A stretch of 64,000 nucleotides of DNA. Origin: Desulfobacteraceae bacterium (GTDB lineage: Bacteria > Desulfobacterota > Desulfobacteria > Desulfobacterales > Desulfosalsimonadaceae). Where the stretch lies: NCBI GenBank assembly GCA_003599885.1, contig QZKW01000035.1:82562-146561 (forward strand), given 5' to 3'. The translations under genes were made by a program, and so were the position numbers. Below the pieces are notes generated by a model. That model had not been told where the DNA came from. It did no database searches and was given only the letters and a program-made list of their open reading frames with translations. Below, one piece after another: positions 1 to 9,117 of the stretch. Position 1 is the stretch's first letter. Every line of letters starts with the position of its first letter.

Positions 1-56
1 AAAGGCATTGTCAAGGATACGGCAGATTCCCAATGATGTATTTTGGAGGATATAAC

Positions 57-674
57 ATGTTAGAATTTATGGCAAAAGGCGGGGTGGTGATGTGGCCCAT
101 CCTGATTTGTTCGGTACTGGCCCTGGCGATTTTTCTGGAACGGCTGGTCCGGTTTTCCCGAATGCGCAACCGTGGAGCGGGACTGTCGGAAAAAGTGATC
201 CGTTTGCTCAAGACCGGCGATATCAAAGCCGCTGAGGAAAAAGCGATCAGCAGTGATTCCTCCATGGGCAGGGTACTGGCCCAGGCCATCCGGTTCAAGG
301 ACCGGGACAGGGAAACCCTCGAAACCGTAGTGATGCATGTCGCGGAAGAGGAAGTGCGCAACATGTCTTCCTATCTTCAGGCTCTGGCCACCATCGGCAA
401 TATTACCCCCCTTCTGGGACTTCTGGGAACCGTGATGGGCATGATCAAGGCGTTTATGGTGATTCAGCAGATGGGCGGCAAGGTCAACGCTGCGGTATTG
501 GCCGGCGGTATATGGGAGGCCATGCTCACCACGGCGTTCGGTCTGGCAGTGGCGTTGCCCACCGTGGTGGCCCACAGTTATCTGCTGGCCAGGGTGGATA
601 AATACGAAACACGGTTGAATGATGGGGCCGTAAAATTTATCACTGAGCTGCATCACACAGACGGGGGGCATTAA
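57..674 (+). CDS. ExbB/TolQ/MotA-type proton channel subunit
   Basis: Inner-membrane proton-channel subunit that, with ExbD/TolR, energises a TonB-type protein. About 205 residues: a first membrane helix near residues 10-27, a cytoplasmic stretch, then the conserved two-helix region with TPLLGLLGTVMGMI and a final helix around GLAVALPTVVAH, which is the family signature. I start it at 57 rather than at the in-frame ATG at 33, because GGAGGA at 45-50 is correctly spaced for 57. The ExbD and TonB genes follow directly, so the three form an energy-transduction unit. A TonB-dependent receptor may lie upstream of the window. Confidence 0.92.
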   Translation: MLEFMAKGGVVMWPILICSVLALAIFLERLVRFSRMRNRGAGLSEKVIRLLKTGDIKAAEEKAISSDSSMGRVLAQAIRFKDRDRETLETVVMHVAEEEVRNMSSYLQALATIGNITPLLGLLGTVMGMIKAFMVIQQMGGKVNAAVLAGGIWEAMLTTAFGLAVALPTVVAHSYLLARVDKYETRLNDGAVKFITELHHTDGGH

Positions 675-675
675 A

Positions 676-1083
676 TTGCGGATGCGTCCACGCAAGCAGG
701 AACGGTATCAAATCCAGATGCCATTGGCTTCGCTTATCGATATTGTTTTTCTCCTGCTCATTTATTTTCTGCTGACCACCAATTTTATTGTGGAGCAGGG
801 CATTGATGTCAATCTTCCGGATGCCGAAGCATCTGTGCCCCAGACCCGGGAGGAAATCACGGTATATGTTGATAAAGACGGCATGGTGTATATCGGCGAC
901 CAGCCGGTTGACTTTAATAATTTATTCGACCGTCTGAAAGACCGGATTCAGGCCAACCCCAAACAGCTCATGGTGGTGAAGGCTGATGGGACCATCGACC
1001 TTGACCGGGCCGTTCAGGTCATGGATATCGCTCAGGCGGCTGGGGCCCAGTCGCTGTTTCTTGCCACGGAGAAACGGAATTAA
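676..1083 (+). CDS. ExbD/TolR family protein
   Basis: Partner of the preceding channel protein. 135 residues with one N-terminal membrane helix (about residues 17-37, ASLIDIVFLLLIYFLL, whose Asp is the conserved proton-carrying residue) and a periplasmic domain of the ExbD/TolR fold ending near ALFLATEKRN-like sequence. The start is a TTG at 676, seven bases after a GGGGGG run; an ATG two codons later at 682 is the alternative. It begins one base after the ExbB stop, so translation is probably coupled. Confidence 0.92.
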   Translation: MRMRPRKQERYQIQMPLASLIDIVFLLLIYFLLTTNFIVEQGIDVNLPDAEASVPQTREEITVYVDKDGMVYIGDQPVDFNNLFDRLKDRIQANPKQLMVVKADGTIDLDRAVQVMDIAQAAGAQSLFLATEKRN

Positions 1084-1147
1084 TAATTCCAATTCGCATT
1101 CAAGCGTCATCTGAAACAGGACTGTATAATTTTTTTGAAGGCTGTGC

Positions 1148-1885
1148 GTGATCGACGGGAATAAAAAAAACAATATCAACTGGCTGTTTGTCGCTTTAGT
1201 GGGGGCCTCGGTCGTCATTCATGCGGGCATTTTTCTCCAGATGTCAGGACTGGTTGATTTTAAAAAAACGTCCTATATTCCGGTCAGCATCCGGAAAGAC
1301 ATGAAGGCGCCTGCTCGGGCGGTCCCCAGACTACCCGCGCGGCAACCGGTTCCCGCTTCCCGGAAACCTCAGCCAGGGGTTGTTCCGGATCATACCGTTC
1401 CTTCTATTGCGCCGGTGCCGGAGTCATCCGATCTGATCAAACCTTTTGAAATAGCGCCTCCCGAAACGCTGACGCCGGAAAGCGTTCAAGACGCAAAGGT
1501 GGCGGAAGACGCTCCAACGGAGGTCCCATCCGATGTGAATTCGAAGGATTCGGCCTCTTCCCGGCCTGAAACAGCCGAGGACGGGGGCGTTAACTCCCGG
1601 ATGGAATATTTTGATGCCGTGCGCCTCAAAATTGAAAACCATAAACAGTATCCGGCCATTTCCCGGCAGCAGCATATGGAAGGTCAGGTGATTGTTGAAT
1701 TTGTAATCAATCCCGATGGCGGCGTATCGGGTTTAACCGTGGTCAGCGGTTCCGGGTTTTCAGTATTGGATACGGCAGCTATGGCGGCGGTCACCCGGGC
1801 GGCCCCGTTTTCGCCATTGCCTGAAAAATATTTTAGCGGGCCGGTGCAGGTGAAGGTGCCGATTGCGTTTGAACTTGTTCGATAA
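1148..1885 (+). CDS. TonB family energy transducer
   Basis: 245 residues. GTG start preceded by GAAGG. One membrane helix near residues 13-33, a proline-rich spacer of about 100 residues (many P, A, V and E), then a TonB C-terminal domain (about 155-245) with YPAISRQQHMEGQVIVEF and NPDGGVSGL, the family core. It should link the ExbB/ExbD channel to outer-membrane receptors that import metal chelates or similar cargo. The next gene, a CooC-like ATPase, follows after 11 bases, which hints at a metal theme for the unit, but the cargo cannot be read from sequence. Confidence 0.93.
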   Translation: MIDGNKKNNINWLFVALVGASVVIHAGIFLQMSGLVDFKKTSYIPVSIRKDMKAPARAVPRLPARQPVPASRKPQPGVVPDHTVPSIAPVPESSDLIKPFEIAPPETLTPESVQDAKVAEDAPTEVPSDVNSKDSASSRPETAEDGGVNSRMEYFDAVRLKIENHKQYPAISRQQHMEGQVIVEFVINPDGGVSGLTVVSGSGFSVLDTAAMAAVTRAAPFSPLPEKYFSGPVQVKVPIAFELVR

Positions 1886-1896
1886 GGAATATTGTT

Positions 1897-2658
1897 ATGA
1901 AAATAGAGGTTTCCGGAAAAGGCGGTAGCGGAAAAAGCACGGTATCCGTGCTGCTGGCCCGAAGTATGAAAAAACTGGGATTTCGGGTGCTGCTGGTAGA
2001 TGGGGATGAATCCAATATCGGGCTGGAAAATCTGACAGGTGTTGCGGGACCGGTCCATCTCCTGGATTATCTGGGCGGGAAAAAGGGCTTTAAATCCCGT
2101 TTAAACCAGACCCTGATGACCGATAACCCGGCAGGACTTTTTTCCGGAACCCAGAAAATCGATGATCTGCCGCGCGAATGCATCGCCGTAACCCAGGACG
2201 GTGTGGAGGTGCTGGTGATTGGAAAAATTCATCACATGGGCGAGGGCTGCGCCTGTCCCATGGGCATGTTGTCCAAAAAATTTTTAGCCAGTCTGGAAAT
2301 TGGCGGCAATGAGGTCATTCTGGTGGATGCAGAGGCGGGGGTGGAACATTTCGGCCGGGGCATTGTGGGCGAATGCGATCTCATCCTCGGCGTGGTGGAT
2401 CCCACTGCCGAATCCTTTCTTCTTGCGCGAAAAATGGCGCAAATGGCCGAAGCCGGCGGCAAGGCCATTCGTTTTGTCCTGAACAAAGTTGAACCGGAAA
2501 TTGAAGCGTTCATGAAACAGCAACTGGATTCAACAAAATGTATCGGCGCCATTCCCAAAGACCATGCCATTTTCATGAACAGCCTGGAAGGAAAACAATT
2601 GAGCCGCACATTGCCGGAGATCGATGAGATCTGTCTGAAAATCCTGAAAAAAGCTTGA
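1897..2658 (+). CDS. CooC-like P-loop ATPase (MinD/ParA superfamily)
   Basis: 253-residue ATPase with a deviant Walker A KGGSGKST (residues 8-15), the signature lysine of the MinD/NifH superfamily, a DGDES motif near residue 35, and a C-x-C pair (C118-A-C120) inside GEGCACPMG. In CooC, the nickel-insertion factor for carbon monoxide dehydrogenase, a C-x-C at this place binds metal at the dimer interface. Family knowledge therefore suggests maturation of a nickel enzyme. No CO dehydrogenase gene is in the window; a NiFe hydrogenase is encoded at its far end. Its position directly behind TonB is unusual and may indicate metal supply, which is inference. Confidence 0.8.
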   Translation: MKIEVSGKGGSGKSTVSVLLARSMKKLGFRVLLVDGDESNIGLENLTGVAGPVHLLDYLGGKKGFKSRLNQTLMTDNPAGLFSGTQKIDDLPRECIAVTQDGVEVLVIGKIHHMGEGCACPMGMLSKKFLASLEIGGNEVILVDAEAGVEHFGRGIVGECDLILGVVDPTAESFLLARKMAQMAEAGGKAIRFVLNKVEPEIEAFMKQQLDSTKCIGAIPKDHAIFMNSLEGKQLSRTLPEIDEICLKILKKA

Positions 2659-2701
2659 ACAGGGGAATTTGGGAAAATCCGGAATTGACGTTTCATTAAG
2701 T

Positions 2702-4852
2702 TTAAAAAAACTTAAAGTCCGTCACCAGGTCAAGCGTCAGCAGAAATTGGGAATCTCTGTATTGTTGAGAAGAATCCACTGAATTCACATAAAACCACTT
2801 GTGTTTGGCGGAAACTGCCATGAAAGAATTCAATCCGCACGAAAGGGCATTGGTGACTTCGGCACGTATCTGAGGATCAATGATGTCGACCTGCTGGAAG
2901 GCGATAAACGTATCGATGTCCATTGTATAGCGGAGATTTTTCAGCAAATCATATTTTACGCCCACGATGGTTTCAAGACCGGTCAGCAAATCTTCATTGG
3001 GGTCCTGGGTCTGTTTTTCAAAACCCAGACCCATCTTTCCCGTGACATGTTCCATTTCAGCCTGAACGCCGAAGGTTTCCCGGAACAGCAGGGGCCGGAG
3101 GTCATCCACCACTTTGACCACCGTATCCACCCGTGATTTCAGATAGGGTTTTAGAGTCGGCGACAGGTTATAGGTATACAGCAGCGTGCCCCTGAGCAGG
3201 TTTTGATAGTACGTGTCATCCTGCCGGATATAAAACACATAGGGGGTGAATACATATTTATGAATCCGGTTATACACGGTAACATCGATTTTGTCTTCCA
3301 GGCCCCATTTTTCGTAGGATTTGCCGGGCTTTCCCGGCGGCGTGTCCATGTCGTCATCCCGTGAAACATTGGACTTGTCATAAAAGTTGCTCAGGAAAAT
3401 GTCGGTCAATATCCGGTACCGGTTATCCAGATATCCATAATCGTTAAGCGCGATCACTTGTTCGCCGTTCAGGTCCGCCCGGATTTCATCAGGAATGGTT
3501 TTCCATGAATTGGTGTATTTGATCTCAATGTCCAGACGTTTGACGATGCTGTCATATACCGATTGCGGGGAGCATATCTGATAGGACCTTTTGTCCTCTA
3601 TGAGGTATCCCTGAACGGTTTGCCCGTCAGTACCGGCAATGACCAGATTTTCCTTATCAAGAGCGACTTTTTTGAGCTCACTTCCCGACAGTTTGTAGGT
3701 AAAGAGGGGAAATTCGTTGTTCACCATTTTCAGGATACCGGCATAGGTGATGTTCCCGGAGACTTTGACCGGATTAATGGTATTTTTTTCCAAAATAACC
3801 ACTTCCGCACCAAACCGGTCACGCAGGAGTTCCGCTACCCGCATGTCATCGACGAATACATTGACGGTATTTTTAACGACCTCGGCTTCACCATCCCTCG
3901 AAAATCGTTCTTTCCATATGGTTAGGCGGTTCGCGAAATCCACATAGTTGCTGTCGCGTGTGCGTGAATACCCTGGCTCGCTGAAGACGAGGGAATTCAC
4001 AGACAGCTTCTGGCCTGCGGAAAGGGACAGCACATAGTATCCGGCAGGGTTTGTCAGCGTGACAATGGAACGCCCTGCACCGATATCCACGCGTTCGGCT
4101 TTTGCAGCATAGAGCTCGCCGGTTGCGTCTCCGCCGCTGATGCACAGCGAAATATCCGTGAATTTTTCCATCAGGGCGAGATTTTCCGAATACGACCGGC
4201 CGGAAAGCGCGACCATGTAATCCACATGCTGCAATTGAAGCTGGGCGATGGTATCCGCAAGTGTCTTTTCATGGTCGTTTACAGTGACATCCAGTATCTT
4301 TTTTTCCGCAATGTCTAAAAACCCTTTATCTGATGTCAATCCGATAAACGCGATTTTTTTTCCTTTGATCGTGTGGATGAAATAAGGCGCAAATACGGGT
4401 TTACCGTCTTTTTTGACATTGGCGGAGAGCAGGCGGGTCTTTTTGCCCTTGCTTAGAAATTCGAGATTTCCGACCCCGATATTTAAGTCCTGGGATGAAA
4501 CCAGCGTTGCGGCACAGTCAAAATAATCAAGAAAGTCCATCATGACCGACCCATACGAAAATCGGGACAGCAGTCCCGGATAAAAGGCATTGCCCAGGTC
4601 CACATACAGGTCTGTCGGCTTGGTTTTCCGCTCACGGATCAGGGATTGGGCCATGATCAGCATGGGATCTTCCGTATCCTGATTGTCAGCCGAGATGCCG
4701 AAACGGCCATTGAGATTGGCGGTCAGCAGGAGATGGATCTCGTTGTCCGCTGCCTGGGCGAGAGCCGGTGTCATGACCAGGGTCCATGCCCCGCACAAGA
4801 GCAGGATGGCTTTTATATATTGATGAAAAATGCAGTTCAAAGAAATGCTCAA
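2702..4852 (-). CDS. Degenerate 5'-nucleotidase-like protein with C-terminal barrel-like domain
   Basis: 716 residues with a signal peptide (cleavage near ALAQA-AD, residue 35). Residues 36-290 follow the metallophosphoesterase layout of UDP-sugar hydrolase/5'-nucleotidase, and 290-470 resemble the 5'-nucleotidase C-terminal domain. The metal-ligand motifs are lost: TND.HG has become TANLNG, the GD motif is GN, and GNHEFD is replaced by SSQDLN. It is therefore probably not an active phosphoesterase. Residues from about 505 onward alternate aromatic and polar residues in beta-strand style and end in KFF, as outer-membrane barrels do. The start codon overlaps the stop of the upstream lipoprotein by 4 bases, so the two are coupled. 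Role unknown. Confidence 0.7.
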   Translation of the reverse strand: MSISLNCIFHQYIKAILLLCGAWTLVMTPALAQAADNEIHLLLTANLNGRFGISADNQDTEDPMLIMAQSLIRERKTKPTDLYVDLGNAFYPGLLSRFSYGSVMMDFLDYFDCAATLVSSQDLNIGVGNLEFLSKGKKTRLLSANVKKDGKPVFAPYFIHTIKGKKIAFIGLTSDKGFLDIAEKKILDVTVNDHEKTLADTIAQLQLQHVDYMVALSGRSYSENLALMEKFTDISLCISGGDATGELYAAKAERVDIGAGRSIVTLTNPAGYYVLSLSAGQKLSVNSLVFSEPGYSRTRDSNYVDFANRLTIWKERFSRDGEAEVVKNTVNVFVDDMRVAELLRDRFGAEVVILEKNTINPVKVSGNITYAGILKMVNNEFPLFTYKLSGSELKKVALDKENLVIAGTDGQTVQGYLIEDKRSYQICSPQSVYDSIVKRLDIEIKYTNSWKTIPDEIRADLNGEQVIALNDYGYLDNRYRILTDIFLSNFYDKSNVSRDDDMDTPPGKPGKSYEKWGLEDKIDVTVYNRIHKYVFTPYVFYIRQDDTYYQNLLRGTLLYTYNLSPTLKPYLKSRVDTVVKVVDDLRPLLFRETFGVQAEMEHVTGKMGLGFEKQTQDPNEDLLTGLETIVGVKYDLLKNLRYTMDIDTFIAFQQVDIIDPQIRAEVTNALSCGLNSFMAVSAKHKWFYVNSVDSSQQYRDSQFLLTLDLVTDFKFF

Positions 4853-5664
4853 TTCGGTTGCCTGACGGGTTGCGTATTGGGTTGGGGTGCAGGAACCGTC
4901 GCGTTGAGCTTTTGGTTCAGTTCGTCAATAACCGCTTGTTTCTCTTCAATGGTTTTTTGCAAAGCTTTTCGGGATTCCATAAGTTCCTGGCCCGCTTCTT
5001 CCATCTTCCGGATCTTTTCAGCCTGGTCCTGAATGTCTTTTTTTAAACCGGCTGCGTTTTTAAGGGCCTCCTGGTTGCGCGTTTCCAGTAAGTCAATGGT
5101 GGCGTCTTTTTCGGTGGCGTCTTGTTTTGATTCAGACAGTTGGTTTTGAAGCGCCAGTTCCCTGGCGGCAAATTCCTCCTGAGCGGATTTGAGATTTGCT
5201 TCAAAGGATTCCTTCTGGTCAATCAGTAAGCTGTTGAGTCTTGCTGTTTCATCAGCCAGTTGTTTTTTAATGTCTGCGTTTTGCTCTGCCAATTCATCTA
5301 TTTTTTGTCCGCTTTCCTGTTCAAGCAGGGTGAAATCATCCAGCAGTGTTTCATAACTTCTGTTTAATTCTGAGAGGTCTTCGTTCAGGCGCGCTGTGTC
5401 TTCATTGTATTTGGCGGTTAAAGATTCCATGTCCGCATTTAATGTTGAAATTTCACAATCGAGTTGCTGGACGTGAGATTTGTATTGCGTGTTTTCAGTT
5501 TTCAGCACCTCGTTTTCGCGCAAGGCAAGATCGAGATTTTTTTTCATCATGCGGTTTTGCGCATGGATCTGGTCTTTGTCAATGGCCTGGCCGGGACCTG
5601 CCGGCATGTGTACGCAGGCCAGCAGAAGACAGATCACGGGTAATAAAAATATATGTTTTTTCAT
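4849..5664 (-). CDS. Coiled-coil lipoprotein
   Basis: 271 residues. Lipoprotein signal peptide with lipobox LLAC (Cys17), then a long charged coiled coil from about residue 35 to 255 rich in E, K, Q and L, and a short proline/glutamine tail. No catalytic motif. It is the first gene of a two-gene unit with the degenerate 5'-nucleotidase-barrel protein, overlapping it by 4 bases. A structural role spanning the periplasm is possible, but nothing in the sequence fixes a function. Confidence 0.72.
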   Translation of the reverse strand: MKKHIFLLPVICLLLACVHMPAGPGQAIDKDQIHAQNRMMKKNLDLALRENEVLKTENTQYKSHVQQLDCEISTLNADMESLTAKYNEDTARLNEDLSELNRSYETLLDDFTLLEQESGQKIDELAEQNADIKKQLADETARLNSLLIDQKESFEANLKSAQEEFAARELALQNQLSESKQDATEKDATIDLLETRNQEALKNAAGLKKDIQDQAEKIRKMEEAGQELMESRKALQKTIEEKQAVIDELNQKLNATVPAPQPNTQPVRQPN

Positions 5665-5828
5665 TCGGGGTATCTTTAAATAGAGGATTATAGGTTCAGG
5701 AAAATTTGATATCTACACGTATATCAGTGAACTGATAGATTCAAATGAATTCTTCATTAATTTTAATAAGCCAATTATACCAATATTTTATATGGCATGA
5801 AGGAGAAATCACCGTTCAGGAGAACCGG

Positions 5829-7040
5829 TTATTCATGGCGCAGGGCCTCGATGGGGTTTAAACGGGCGGCCTTGCGGGCCGGGAAATAGCCGAAAATAAC
5901 CCCCACCGCCGCAGAAAATACAAAGGCAAGGGACACGATTTTCAGGTTGAACAAAAAGGGGATGTTCAGGGCATGGGCCCCGGCCAGGGCGGCGGACAGG
6001 CCCAGGATAATGCCGATGATGCCGCCAAAACAGGAAAGCACCACCGCCTCCACCAGAAACTGCATCAATACTTCTTTTTCCAATGCTCCGATGGCCAGCC
6101 GGGTGCCGATCTCACGGGTGCGCTCCGTGACTGACACGAGCATGATGTTCATAATGCCGATGCCCCCCACCAGGAGGCTCACGGCTGCCACTGCCGCCAG
6201 CAGGGCGGTGAGGACCCGCGTGGAACTTGTGAGCGCCTGGATAATTTCTTTCAAGTCCCGCACATTGAAATCATCGTCCTGATCGTTGCCGATCCGCCGG
6301 CGCTCCCGCATCAGGGTTTCAACGTCTTTTTTAACCTTTTCCGTGGAAACACCGTCTTTTGCGGAGAGGTAGATGGACGCGACGTCCTGGTTGCCAGCAA
6401 TCCGGCGCTGAAACGCGATGATGGGAATGAGGACCACGTCGTCCTGATCGCTGCCGAAGCTGGACTGGCCCTTGGATTCCAGCACGCCAATGACCTGAAA
6501 GGACAGTTTTTGAAGCCGGATGGATACACCCAGCGGGTCCAGGCCGCCGAAAAGCTCTTTGCGCACGGTGGAGCCAATGATGCAGACGGCTTTTCCGGCC
6601 CGGGTGTCGGCACTGGTAAAGGCGCGGCCGGACGTGAGGGCCCAGTTCCTCACCTCAAGAAAGGCGTTGGTGGTGCCGGTCACTGTTGTCGACCAGTTTT
6701 CATTGCCGTAGATCGCCTGGATGATCCGGTTTGACGACGGCGCGACCGCCGCAAGGCCGGATATTTCTCTTGAAAGGGCTTCCACGTCTTCCATCTTAAA
6801 CATGGGAGATGTCGAACTGGCCCCACCCGGTCCGCGAAACCCCTGACCGGGACGCATCAGCAGCATGTTGCTGCCAAGGCTTGAAATGTCTTTGGTGACC
6901 TGGGCGGTGGCCCCCCCGCCCAGGGTCACCATGGTGATGACCGCTGCGACGCCGATGACAATGCCCAGAATCGTAAGGGACGACCGAAGCACATTGCGGC
7001 GGATTTCCCGCTGTGCCAGAAGAAAGGTTTCCCAGATCAC
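5829..7040 (-). CDS. MacB-type ABC transporter permease
   Basis: 403 residues with the FtsX/MacB layout: an N-terminal membrane helix (about 20-42), a periplasmic MacB core domain (about 45-240), then three helices near 280-300, 330-355 and 370-390. The motif TREIGTRLAIGA before helix 3 is typical of the family. It is the last gene of a TolC-MacA-ATPase-permease operon and overlaps the ATPase gene by 4 bases. The complex would be a mechanotransducing tripartite pump exporting peptides, lipids, macrolide-like compounds or similar; the substrate cannot be read. Unlike E. coli MacB, ATPase and permease are separate proteins. Confidence 0.93.
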   Translation of the reverse strand: MIWETFLLAQREIRRNVLRSSLTILGIVIGVAAVITMVTLGGGATAQVTKDISSLGSNMLLMRPGQGFRGPGGASSTSPMFKMEDVEALSREISGLAAVAPSSNRIIQAIYGNENWSTTVTGTTNAFLEVRNWALTSGRAFTSADTRAGKAVCIIGSTVRKELFGGLDPLGVSIRLQKLSFQVIGVLESKGQSSFGSDQDDVVLIPIIAFQRRIAGNQDVASIYLSAKDGVSTEKVKKDVETLMRERRRIGNDQDDDFNVRDLKEIIQALTSSTRVLTALLAAVAAVSLLVGGIGIMNIMLVSVTERTREIGTRLAIGALEKEVLMQFLVEAVVLSCFGGIIGIILGLSAALAGAHALNIPFLFNLKIVSLAFVFSAAVGVIFGYFPARKAARLNPIEALRHE

Positions 7041-7795
7041 GGCTGCCGCCTTTCCGGTTCATCGCCGTTTGCGATCACACCGTCCAGAAAATGAATCTGC
7101 CGGCCTGCATAGGCGGCCATGTCCGATTCATGGGTCACCATGATGATGGTGATGCCCATTTCCCGGTTGAACACGGTGAGCAGTTCCATAATTTCCCGGC
7201 TTCTGGCCGAATCCAGGTTGCCCGTAGGCTCGTCAGCCAGCAACACCCTGGGATGGGTGACAATGGCGCGGGCAATGGCCACACGCTGCTGCTGGCCCCC
7301 GGAAAGTTCGCCGGGAGTGTGGGATTCCCAGCCGGAAAGGCCCACGGACCTCAGGGCTTCTTTGGCCTGTTCCTTTCTTTCGGCAATGGGGGTTCCCCGG
7401 TATATCAGGGGCAACTCCACGTTTTCCAAAGCCGAGGTGCGATTCAGGAGATTAAATCCCTGGAACACAAATCCCAGGAAATTCCGGCGCAGCAAGGCCC
7501 GCTGGTCCCGGCTCAACCTTCCGACATCAGCGCCCTGAAAGAGGTATTGGCCTGAAGAGGGAATGTCCAGGCATCCCAGGATGTTCATACAGGTGGACTT
7601 GCCGGACCCGCTGGGGCCCATGACCGCGACAAATTCCCCCTGGCGGATGAAAAAATCCACGCCCCGGAGCGCAGCCATGGCCGCGCTTCCGGTTCCATAA
7701 ACTTTGGTCACGCCCTTAACGTTGATGATCGGGTTGTTATCCGGCAGATCCCGGCCGGTTGATTGTTGAGGCGTTGTTTGGATGGATGGTTTCAT
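7037..7795 (-). CDS. MacB/LolD-type ABC transporter ATPase
   Basis: 252-residue nucleotide-binding subunit. Walker A GPSGSGKST (about 60-68), signature LSGGQQQR, and Walker B LLADEPTGNLD are all intact. The roughly 25 residues before the ATPase fold are a poorly conserved extension. It overlaps the permease gene by 4 bases and follows the MacA-like gene by 26 bases, so it powers the adjacent tripartite exporter. Confidence 0.95.
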   Translation of the reverse strand: MKPSIQTTPQQSTGRDLPDNNPIINVKGVTKVYGTGSAAMAALRGVDFFIRQGEFVAVMGPSGSGKSTCMNILGCLDIPSSGQYLFQGADVGRLSRDQRALLRRNFLGFVFQGFNLLNRTSALENVELPLIYRGTPIAERKEQAKEALRSVGLSGWESHTPGELSGGQQQRVAIARAIVTHPRVLLADEPTGNLDSARSREIMELLTVFNREMGITIIMVTHESDMAAYAGRQIHFLDGVIANGDEPERRQP

Positions 7796-7821
7796 GGGGT
7801 GCGTTCCAGTTATTTATCCGG

Positions 7822-9117
7822 TTATTCGGCGGGGGAAACTGTATCCACCACCAGAAGCGTGCCCGGGGCCACGTCACCGGATTTAATCTCGGTCATCTGG
7901 CCGTCAGAAGGGCCGGTGATAACCGAAACCGCAACCGGCTGGCCATTTTTAAGAATCCAGATATTCTGCCGGTTTTTTTCTTTGGGCGCCTCATCCTTTT
8001 GCTTGGGGGGCGTCTGAGGGGGGCGGGGGAATATCCAGGCCATGACCCCGGCCCTGGGTTTGTCAGCCGCCGGTGCTTCCGGGGGCGAAAACCTCAACGC
8101 CGCATTGGGAACCAGGACGGCGTTTGCAATATGATTGACGTTGATGTCGGCGGTCGCCGTCATGCCCGGCCGCAGGAGCAGGTCTGAGTTGTCCACAAGG
8201 AGAACGGTTTCATACGTGACGACCCCGTCCACAGTCTTGGCGCCGTAACGGACCTGCGTGATTTTTGCCGGAAATTTCCGGTCCGGATAGGCGTCCACGG
8301 TAAATTCCGCGCTCTGCCCGGCTTTGACCTCAGCCACATCCGCTTCATCCACATCCACGATGAGTTCCATGCGGGCCAGATCTTCAGCAAGGGTAAACAG
8401 CACCGGGGCCTGAAGCGATGCCGCCACCGTCTGGCCGGGTTCCACCGAACGCGTCAATACAATGCCGTTGACAGGCGAGCGGATGACGGCTTTGGACAAA
8501 TCGGTTTGAATGGTTGAAAGCGCGGCTTTGGCCTGCTGAACCAGAGCGCTGGCGCTGGCTTCGTCCGCCAGAGCCCGATCAAGCGCTGCCTGGGCCGCGT
8601 CCTGATCCTGCCGGGAGACAGCCTTGTCATTGCTTAATTTGCGGACTTCCCGAATCCGTTCCAGCTGGTTGTGCGTTTCCGCGATGGTCGCCTTCGCCTG
8701 AAGCACCCTCGCCTGGGACGACGCCAGGGCGGCTTCCGCCTGGAGAACCTCGGCATCCAGTCTCAGGGTGTCCAGTTTCGCCAGTTGCTGGCCCACTGTA
8801 ACCTGATCGTTGTAATCCGCATCCACCGTGTCGATAATCCCGGACAGTTCGCTGCCTACCTGCACTTCATTGGTGGGCGCAAGGTTGCCGGTGGCCGTGA
8901 CGGTGATGGTCAGATCTCCGCGCCGGGCCTCCTCGGTTTTATATTGCGTTTTGGTTTCGTTCTTATTGCCATTCCACTTTATAAACCCAAAAACAGCGGC
9001 GATCACCAGCGCAATGATAACGGTCCAGCGCAGGCGATGCTTTTTTTGGGTTGATGATGCATCCAGTCCCAGGGTGGCGGTTATGTCGGAATCCTGACGA
9101 AAAGAAGTTGGGCTCAT
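7822..9117 (-). CDS. MacA-like periplasmic adaptor (HlyD/RND membrane-fusion family)
   Basis: 431 residues. One N-terminal membrane helix (about 29-46), split lipoyl/barrel-sandwich halves around a long coiled-coil hairpin (about 105-200), then beta-barrel and membrane-proximal domains with DVDEADVAEVKAGQ and GMTATADI. A proline/lysine-rich loop sits near residues 345-385. It bridges the inner-membrane MacB pair and the TolC-like protein, whose gene stop overlaps its start by 4 bases. Confidence 0.93.
   Translation of the reverse strand: MSPTSFRQDSDITATLGLDASSTQKKHRLRWTVIIALVIAAVFGFIKWNGNKNETKTQYKTEEARRGDLTITVTATGNLAPTNEVQVGSELSGIIDTVDADYNDQVTVGQQLAKLDTLRLDAEVLQAEAALASSQARVLQAKATIAETHNQLERIREVRKLSNDKAVSRQDQDAAQAALDRALADEASASALVQQAKAALSTIQTDLSKAVIRSPVNGIVLTRSVEPGQTVAASLQAPVLFTLAEDLARMELIVDVDEADVAEVKAGQSAEFTVDAYPDRKFPAKITQVRYGAKTVDGVVTYETVLLVDNSDLLLRPGMTATADINVNHIANAVLVPNAALRFSPPEAPAADKPRAGVMAWIFPRPPQTPPKQKDEAPKEKNRQNIWILKNGQPVAVSVITGPSDGQMTEIKSGDVAPGTLLVVDTVSPAE

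Noticed and set aside
2696..2715. TTAAGTTT-AAAA-AAACTTAA hairpin between convergent genes
   Set aside because: The stem is almost purely AT and overlaps a stop codon; too weak to call a terminator.
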